A stretch of 35,932 bases of DNA from Amnibacterium sp. (GTDB lineage Bacteria; Actinomycetota; Actinomycetes; Actinomycetales; Microbacteriaceae). The position numbers and the translations under genes are program-made. Within the stretch, counting starts at the first letter, position 1. The number at the start of each line of letters is the position of its first letter. The notes under the pieces were generated by a model, which saw only the letters and a list, made by a program, of their open reading frames with translations, ran no database searches and was not told the origin of the DNA. Of the stretch, positions 31,666 to 35,932 are shown in pieces. The stretch lies in contig JAICSU010000007.1 in NCBI GenBank assembly GCA_025936735.1, forward strand, positions 1-35,932, in the 5' to 3' direction.

Positions 31666-31754
31666 CGGTGGTCGCCGTTGGACCGGCCGCGGATCCAGAG
31701 AGCCCGACGCATCCCGCATCGAGCACCGCGCAGCACGAGGAAGGAGCCCCACCT

Positions 31755-32024
31755 ATGGCATTGGATGCCGATGTGAAGAAGGCGATCATCGAGGAGTATG
31801 CGACGCACCCCGGTGACACGGGCTCCCCGGAGGTCCAGGTCGCGATCCTCACCACGAGGATCAAGGACCTGACCGAGCACCTGAAGCAGCACAAGCACGA
31901 CCACCACTCGCGTCGTGGCCTGCTCCTGCTCGTCGGTCAGCGCCGGCGACTGCTCGGCTACCTGCAGGAGGTCGACATCGCGCGGTACCGGTCGCTCATC
32001 GAGCGCCTCGGCCTGCGCCGCTAG
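31755..32024 (+). CDS. rpsO: 30S ribosomal protein S15
   Basis: Primary binder of the 16S rRNA central domain; 89 residues, the standard length. Seen: [13 protein letters not shown], the helix [23 protein letters not shown], and the C-terminal helix ending LGLRR. ATG 31755 has AAGGAG 8 nt upstream. The polynucleotide phosphorylase gene pnp, its usual downstream neighbour, is not here; a strong terminator follows instead. Confidence 0.99.
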   Translation: MALDADVKKAIIEEYATHPGDTGSPEVQVAILTTRIKDLTEHLKQHKHDHHSRRGLLLLVGQRRRLLGYLQEVDIARYRSLIERLGLRR

Positions 32025-32046
32025 TCCGACCGCAGTCTTCGCTTCA

Positions 32047-32075
32047 GGGGCGTCCCGCATCGCGGGGCGCCCCTT
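32047..32075 (+). terminator. Terminator of rpsO
   Basis: A 12-bp stem (one G-U pair) with a 3-nt loop ATC: GGGGCG then TCCCGC pairs with GCGGGG then CGCCCC, followed by TT. Begins 23 nt after the rpsO stop. Confidence 0.85.
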
Positions 32076-32108
32076 CCGCATGTCCGTGGCGGGTGGTAGC
32101 CCTGAGGG

Positions 32109-32477
32109 GTGCAGGGACGCGAGCTCGCCGAGAACTGGGTGCGACAGTACGAACGGGCGTGGGCGACGAACGATCCGGACGACATCCGGGCGCTCTTCAC
32201 CCCCGACGGCGAGTACCGCTTCCATCCCTGGGACGAGCCGGCCGTCGGTCACGACGCGATCGTCCAGCAGTGGCTGGACGCCCAGGACTCGGCCGACGAC
32301 CACGAGTTCACCTGGGAGGTCGTCGCCGTCGACGGCGAGACGGCCGTCGTTCAGGGCCGCACGACGTACACCGACGGCGACGTCTACCTGAACCTCTGGG
32401 TGATCCGCTTCACCGAGGACGGCAGGGCCACGTCCTTCACCGAGTGGTACATGGAGCCGCCCGGCGCCGACGCGTGA
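32109..32477 (+). CDS. NTF2-like (SnoaL-type) protein
   Basis: 122 residues with the cone-shaped NTF2-like fold: WVRQYERAWATNDPDDIRALFTPDGEYRFHPWDEPAVGHDAI is the typical first helix-loop-strand, followed by three to four strands ending in TEWYMEPP. Such proteins are small-molecule binders or isomerases, and many have no known ligand. GTG 32109 has TAGCCC 6 nt upstream. It stands alone after the rpsO terminator; convergent with the hexapeptide-repeat protein. Confidence 0.82.
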   Translation: MQGRELAENWVRQYERAWATNDPDDIRALFTPDGEYRFHPWDEPAVGHDAIVQQWLDAQDSADDHEFTWEVVAVDGETAVVQGRTTYTDGDVYLNLWVIRFTEDGRATSFTEWYMEPPGADA

Positions 32478-32492
32478 TCGGCGCGGCGCGCC

Positions 32493-32909
32493 TCAGGCCG
32501 CGGCGCCGAACTCCGACTGACCGGGCAGCACGGCGTCGTCCCTGACCTGCTGGTCCTGGGCGATGCGGGCACCGGCGCCGATGTGGGCGCGGGCACCGAT
32601 CTTCGAGTGGCTGCCGATGTGGGCGCCCTCCCCGACGACCGCGGCGGCGCCGACGTGCACGGACGCGCCGATCTCGGCGTGCGGGCCGACGACGGCCTCG
32701 CGGTCGACCCACGTGCCGGCGTGGATGCGGGCGGCGCGACCGACCCGGGCGCCGGACTCGACGTAGACGGACGGCGCGAGGAAGGCGGTGGGGTCGACGG
32801 AGGCGTCGGTGGCGACGAGTCCGCGCCCGTTGGGGTGCCTGCGGTACCGGGTGACGGTACCGAACTCGTCCTCGATCTCTTCCGCGATCCTGGGGGTCCT
32901 GCGCTGCAT
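32493..32909 (-). CDS. Left-handed beta-helix (hexapeptide repeat) protein
   Basis: 138 residues. After ~35 residues there are about 13 consecutive [VI]GxxAx-type hexapeptides (VGRAAR, IHAGTW, VDREAV, VGPHAE, IGASVH, VGAAAV, VGEGAH and others), giving a short LbetaH prism. The three zinc His of gamma-carbonic anhydrase are not in place, and no acyltransferase catalytic loop is evident. Function unknown; may be structural or a trimeric binder. Start ATG 32909 lacks a clear Shine-Dalgarno; ATG 32978 is an alternative that adds 23 Arg/Gly-rich residues. Confidence 0.75.
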   Translation of the reverse strand: MQRRTPRIAEEIEDEFGTVTRYRRHPNGRGLVATDASVDPTAFLAPSVYVESGARVGRAARIHAGTWVDREAVVGPHAEIGASVHVGAAAVVGEGAHIGSHSKIGARAHIGAGARIAQDQQVRDDAVLPGQSEFGAAA

Positions 32910-33036
32910 GTCGTGGGCAACGCGTCGGCGCCCCCGTTCATTCCCGCCGCGCGCCCCCGTTCTGCCCAAGAATCGCATAAGAACGCGGCCAGGAGAGCAT
33001 GTGAGCGGCGGGGGGCGCCGCTGGCAGACTGGGCGG

Positions 33037-33456
33037 ATGATCTTCGGCCGCCGCACCCGCGACACCTCCTTCCCGAAGGGGGACCAGGGCAAGGGCTCGC
33101 TCGACGACTACAAGTTCGACCTGACGCCCACGAACCGCAACGTGACCATCCGGCTCGCGGGCAGCGATCCCCACCAGGACGTGCTCGCCGTCGCGGAGGG
33201 CGCGACGCAGGTGGAGACGGCCATCTCCGGCCGCACGGCGGAGGAGGAGCGCACCGATGCGCCGATGCCGGTGCGGCTGTTCGTCGACGGCCGGGTCGTC
33301 GGCCCCGTGGGCATGGTGCCCCGCGGGCTCGAGGGGGTCGTCAACGAGGCGATCAGCCGGCTGGAGCTGGCGGGCCGCAAGCCCCGCATCCCCGTCGAGG
33401 TCGTCCGCACCCGGCAGGGCCTCCGGGTCGACCTGCTGCTCGGCCGGACCCGCTGA
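33037..33456 (+). CDS. Conserved hypothetical protein
   Basis: 139 residues, no membrane segment, no family recognised. Alternating strand-like and charged segments (VTIRLAG, PVRLFVDGRVVGPVGMVPRG, IPVEVVRTRQGLRVDLLLG) suggest a small beta-rich domain repeated about twice. ATG 33037 follows CAGACT by 6 nt, the leaderless layout. It is divergent from the LbetaH gene and 31 bp upstream of the aldo-keto reductase, with which it may be co-transcribed. Confidence 0.7.
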   Translation: MIFGRRTRDTSFPKGDQGKGSLDDYKFDLTPTNRNVTIRLAGSDPHQDVLAVAEGATQVETAISGRTAEEERTDAPMPVRLFVDGRVVGPVGMVPRGLEGVVNEAISRLELAGRKPRIPVEVVRTRQGLRVDLLLGRTR

Positions 33457-33487
33457 ACGCTCAGATCCCATCGGGAGGAATCACCTC

Positions 33488-34465
33488 ATGCACACCATCC
33501 GCCTCGGCGCCTCCGGCCTCGAGATCTCGCGCATCGTGCTCGGCTGCATGAGCTACGGCGAGCCGGGCCGCGGCAACCACGCCTGGACGCTCGACCTCGA
33601 CGCCACGAGGCCCTTCTTCCGCCGGGCGCTCGAGGCGGGCATCACGACGTTCGACACCGCGAACGTCTACTCCGACGGCTCCAGCGAGGAGATCACCGGA
33701 CGGCTCGTGAAGGAGTTCGCCCGCCGCGAGGAGGTCGTGATCGCGACGAAGGTGCACGGTCGGATGGGGCCGGGCACCAACGGATCCGGCCTCTCGCGCG
33801 GCGCGATCATGACCCAGATCGACGCCAGCCTGCGCCGGCTCGGCACCGACTACGTCGACCTCTACCAGATCCATCGCTTCGATCCCGCCCTGCCGATCGC
33901 CGAGACGATGGCCGCCCTGCACGACGTGGTGAAGAGCGGCAAGGCCCGCTACATCGGCGCGTCGTCGATGTGGACGTGGCAGTTCGCCGAGATGCAGCAC
34001 GCCGCCGACATCGAGGGCCTCACCCGCTTCGTGTCCATGCAGGACCAGTACTCCCTCCTCATGCGGGAGGAGGAGCGGGAGATGCTGCCGTACTGCCTCG
34101 AGACCGGCGTCGGGGTGCTCCCGTGGTCGCCGCTCGCCCGCGGGCGGCTCACGCGCGACTGGGACGCGACGACGACGCGCAGCGGCAGCGACGAGTTCGG
34201 TAAGACGCTCTTCAGCCAGGCGGAGGAGGCGGACCGGCGGATCGTCGACGCCGTCGCCCGGATCGCCGCGGAACGTGGGGTGTCCCGCGCGCAGGTCGCG
34301 CTCGCGTGGGTGCTGGCGCAGCCGGCGGTGACGGCTCCGATCGTCGGCGCGACGAAGCCGGACCACCTCGAGGACGCCATCGCGGCCGAGGGGCTCGAGC
34401 TCACCGACGACGAGGTCCTGCAGCTGGAGGCGGAGTACGTCCCGCACACCCCCACCGGGTTCTGA
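33488..34465 (+). CDS. Aldo/keto reductase
   Basis: NADPH-dependent oxidoreductase with a TIM barrel, 325 residues. Seen: LGLEISRIVLGCMSYG-like start, the catalytic tetrad in FDTANVYSDG (Asp, Tyr), IATKVHG (Lys) and LYQIHRFD (His), and the NADPH-binding IVGATKPDHLEDA near the C-terminus. Closest to the YajO/IolS-type AKR branch by overall look. ATG 33488 follows GGGAGGAA. Substrate unknown. Confidence 0.95.
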   Translation: MHTIRLGASGLEISRIVLGCMSYGEPGRGNHAWTLDLDATRPFFRRALEAGITTFDTANVYSDGSSEEITGRLVKEFARREEVVIATKVHGRMGPGTNGSGLSRGAIMTQIDASLRRLGTDYVDLYQIHRFDPALPIAETMAALHDVVKSGKARYIGASSMWTWQFAEMQHAADIEGLTRFVSMQDQYSLLMREEEREMLPYCLETGVGVLPWSPLARGRLTRDWDATTTRSGSDEFGKTLFSQAEEADRRIVDAVARIAAERGVSRAQVALAWVLAQPAVTAPIVGATKPDHLEDAIAAEGLELTDDEVLQLEAEYVPHTPTGF

Positions 34466-34496
34466 TCCGCCCCCGGCACCCCGCCGACGCCCTCCG

Positions 34497-34724
34497 CTGA
34501 CCCCGGCGCGGCGCCTGCTGTTCTGGCTGCGGATCTCTTTCGTCGGCGACGCGGCGCTCGCGGCCGTCGGGGGGCTGCTCGTCGCCGAGGGGGAGGACGT
34601 CGGGTTCGCCCTGCTCGTGTTCACCGCGCTGCGGGCGGGGATCGGCGTCGTCGCCCTCGTGCTCGCGGCGCGCGCCCTCGAGCGGCACGACCCCCACGAC
34701 GACGAGCCGTCGGTGCTCGGCTGA
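34497..34724 (+). CDS. Small membrane protein, apparent CTG start
   Basis: 75 codons from CTG 34497 to TGA 34722-34724, reading LTPARRLLFWLRISFVGDAA and ending HDDEPSVLG. Nearly every third position is G or C, as in real genes here. There are two hydrophobic segments (about 18-30 and 36-58) and an acidic tail. No ATG, GTG or TTG precedes the hydrophobic part in this frame, so the start may be CTG or the gene may be a 5'-truncated remnant. No family recognised. It lies between the aldo-keto reductase and the siderophore-interacting protein, 7 bp before the latter's stop. Confidence 0.5.
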   Translation: MTPARRLLFWLRISFVGDAALAAVGGLLVAEGEDVGFALLVFTALRAGIGVVALVLAARALERHDPHDDEPSVLG

Positions 34725-34731
34725 GCCGGGA

Positions 34732-35517
34732 TCAGTCCGGATCGGCGGGGTCCAGCGGCGCGTGATGGTCGAGGCCCGCGACCCCGGTCTTCCAGTAGCC
34801 GTGCAGGGAGAGGTTCGCCTTCGGCAGCCCCGCCTCCTGCCTGAGCCACCGGCGAACCGGGATGAGAGCCCCGGCCTCACCCGCCGCCCAGACGAACGTG
34901 TCGGCCGAGACGTCCTGGCTGCGGACGACGTCGAGCAGGTCGAAGTGGGCGGAGAGCGCGAGCTGTGGCGTCGCCGCCAGCGACTCGGCGTCGTCGAGGT
35001 GGTCGACGAGGCGGGCGTCGTCGCCGAACAGCACGGCGTGCACGGGGAGCACCCCGGCGAAGGCGCGGATCCAGCGGCGGAGGGCGGGCATGCCCGCGGG
35101 GTCGGCGAGCAGCAGGGCGTTCCTGAAGCCGGTCGGCGCGAGGCGGGAGCCCCGGGGCCCGGCGATCTCCAGCTCGTCGCCACGGCCGGCGCGGGACGCC
35201 CACGCCGTCGCAGGCCCGGCGTCGCCGTGCACGACGACGTCGAGGTCGAGCTCCGGTCCCGACGAGGCGCCGATGGGGCGGAACTCGGACGGGGTGTAGT
35301 CGCGGGCCACGATGCCCTCCCGGCCCGGGAAGAACGCCTTGACGTGGTCCTCGGGGCCGAGGCTCGCGAACCCCTCCAGGTCGCCGCCGAAGGTGAACCG
35401 CACGAGGGTGTCGGTCAGCCCCGTGCGCTCGAGCACGACGAGGTGCCGGCGCCTGGCCCCCTCGTGTCGGATGACGTCGCGCACGCGCGTCGAGGGCGAG
35501 AGGGGGAAGGTGCTCAC
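34732..35517 (-). CDS. Siderophore-interacting protein (FAD/NAD(P)H ferric-siderophore reductase)
   Basis: ViuB-type reductase that releases iron from ferric siderophores in the cytosol. 261 residues. Seen: FAD-binding barrel with DHVKAFFPG and RDYTPSEFR (the RxYT flavin motif near residues 77-80), the NAD(P)H-binding LLLADPAGMPALRRW, and the C-terminal TFVWAAGEAGALIPVRRWLR with LSLHGYWKTG. GTG 35517 is leaderless: CAGAAT (35524-35529, minus strand) ends 6 nt upstream. No siderophore transporter or biosynthesis gene is in view. Confidence 0.95.
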   Translation of the reverse strand: MSTFPLSPSTRVRDVIRHEGARRRHLVVLERTGLTDTLVRFTFGGDLEGFASLGPEDHVKAFFPGREGIVARDYTPSEFRPIGASSGPELDLDVVVHGDAGPATAWASRAGRGDELEIAGPRGSRLAPTGFRNALLLADPAGMPALRRWIRAFAGVLPVHAVLFGDDARLVDHLDDAESLAATPQLALSAHFDLLDVVRSQDVSADTFVWAAGEAGALIPVRRWLRQEAGLPKANLSLHGYWKTGVAGLDHHAPLDPADPD

Positions 35518-35628
35518 CGGCCCATTCTGGCCGAGCGGGCCGCCGCGCATCCCCGGGCGCTCTCACGGTGCGGTGCGCAGGATCTGATGCGGCGGAATCC
35601 GACGCCGTGTGCCGGTGTTGCCGTTCGC

Positions 35629-35932
35629 ATGTCCCCGCTCGCGCTCTCCGTGCTCGATCTCGTCCCCGTCCGGAAGGGGCAGCGGTCGGCCGACGCGGTC
35701 GCGGCCACCGTCGCGCTCGCCCGCGCGGCCGACCGGCTCGGTCTCACGCGCGACTGGCTGGCCGAGCACCACAACATGCCGTCGGTCGCCTCGACCACCC
35801 CGCCGGTGCTCCTCGGCGTGCTCGCCGGCCGCACCGAGCGGATCCGTCTCGGCTCCGGCGGGGTGATGCTGCCGAACCACGCGCCGTTCGTGATCGCGGA
35901 GCAGTTCGCCGCCCTCGAGGCTGCCGCACCCG
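35629..35932 (+). CDS. Luciferase-like (LLM class) flavin-dependent oxidoreductase, N-terminal part
   Basis: 101 residues visible, open to the window edge; the family is ~330. Seen: LSVLDLVPVRKG at the start, WLAEHHNMPSVASTTPPVLLG, and IRLGSGGVMLPNHAPFVIAEQFAALEA, the bacterial luciferase-fold signature of the MsnO8/YtoA-type group. Uses reduced flavin; substrate unknown. ATG 35629 has no clear Shine-Dalgarno or -10. Divergent from the siderophore-interacting protein. Confidence 0.93.
   Translation, partial: MSPLALSVLDLVPVRKGQRSADAVAATVALARAADRLGLTRDWLAEHHNMPSVASTTPPVLLGVLAGRTERIRLGSGGVMLPNHAPFVIAEQFAALEAAAP

Noticed and set aside
32493-32909. Hexapeptide-repeat protein as gamma-carbonic anhydrase
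   Set aside because: The three zinc-binding His are not in the required positions.

Overview
The window is about 36 kb of very GC-rich DNA, with G or C at nearly every third codon position. It carries about 37 protein genes and no visible tRNA, rRNA or CRISPR array. The gene set points to an actinobacterium, most likely of the family Microbacteriaceae. The pointers are a Rv0805-type cAMP phosphodiesterase, a MarP protease, DUF4192 and DUF6328 proteins, LigD in the order polymerase-phosphoesterase-ligase, a class II HelD/HelR helicase, and many genes with a TAnnnT box only 6-8 nt before the start codon (leaderless transcripts). Family assignment is inference; no genus can be named from the sequence.

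Layout. 1-1845 (minus): deoC and an aldehyde dehydrogenase cut by the window edge. 2036-5308: an SGNH hydrolase, an orphan Stealth-family sugar-phosphate transferase and a CpdA-like phosphodiesterase. 5408-8749: psuG and a pfkB kinase (pseudouridine breakdown), divergent from a FAD oxidoreductase with an altered Rieske domain. 8897-12110: a SNF2-type helicase with a long structured leader, then an AbiEi/DUF559 nuclease gene bracketed by repeats. 12124-15754 (minus): an S9 peptidase translationally coupled to a maltokinase, and a 38-residue protein. 15777-19739: a near-perfect cruciform, then the divergent NHEJ genes ligD and ku, with ku overlapping a ComB-like gene. 19741-26166: membrane proteins, an SDR, an SMP-30 lactonase, a PrsW protease, an M50 peptidase with an MFS transporter, and an FKBP isomerase. 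26348-32024: apt, DUF4192, helR-like, marP, rpsO. 32109-35932: an NTF2-like protein, a hexapeptide-repeat protein, an aldo-keto reductase, a small unlisted membrane protein, a siderophore-interacting protein and a partial luciferase-like monooxygenase.

How the genes relate. Nucleoside salvage recurs (deoC/ALDH, psuG/pfkB, apt). Nucleic-acid maintenance is the second theme (SNF2 helicase, LigD/Ku, HelR-like, DUF559 nuclease). Cell-envelope proteolysis is the third (PrsW, M50, MarP). Most of the window looks like ordinary core or near-core chromosome.

The best candidate for something undescribed is 11020-12110. There a single gene coding for a winged-helix plus Vsr-like nuclease fold sits between 18/19-identical direct repeats, with tandem 19-bp repeats on one side and a perfect inverted repeat on the other. 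Other points worth checking are the Rieske domain that has lost both His ligands, the ~140-nt leader before the SNF2 helicase, and a coding frame at 34497-34724 that has no standard start codon.
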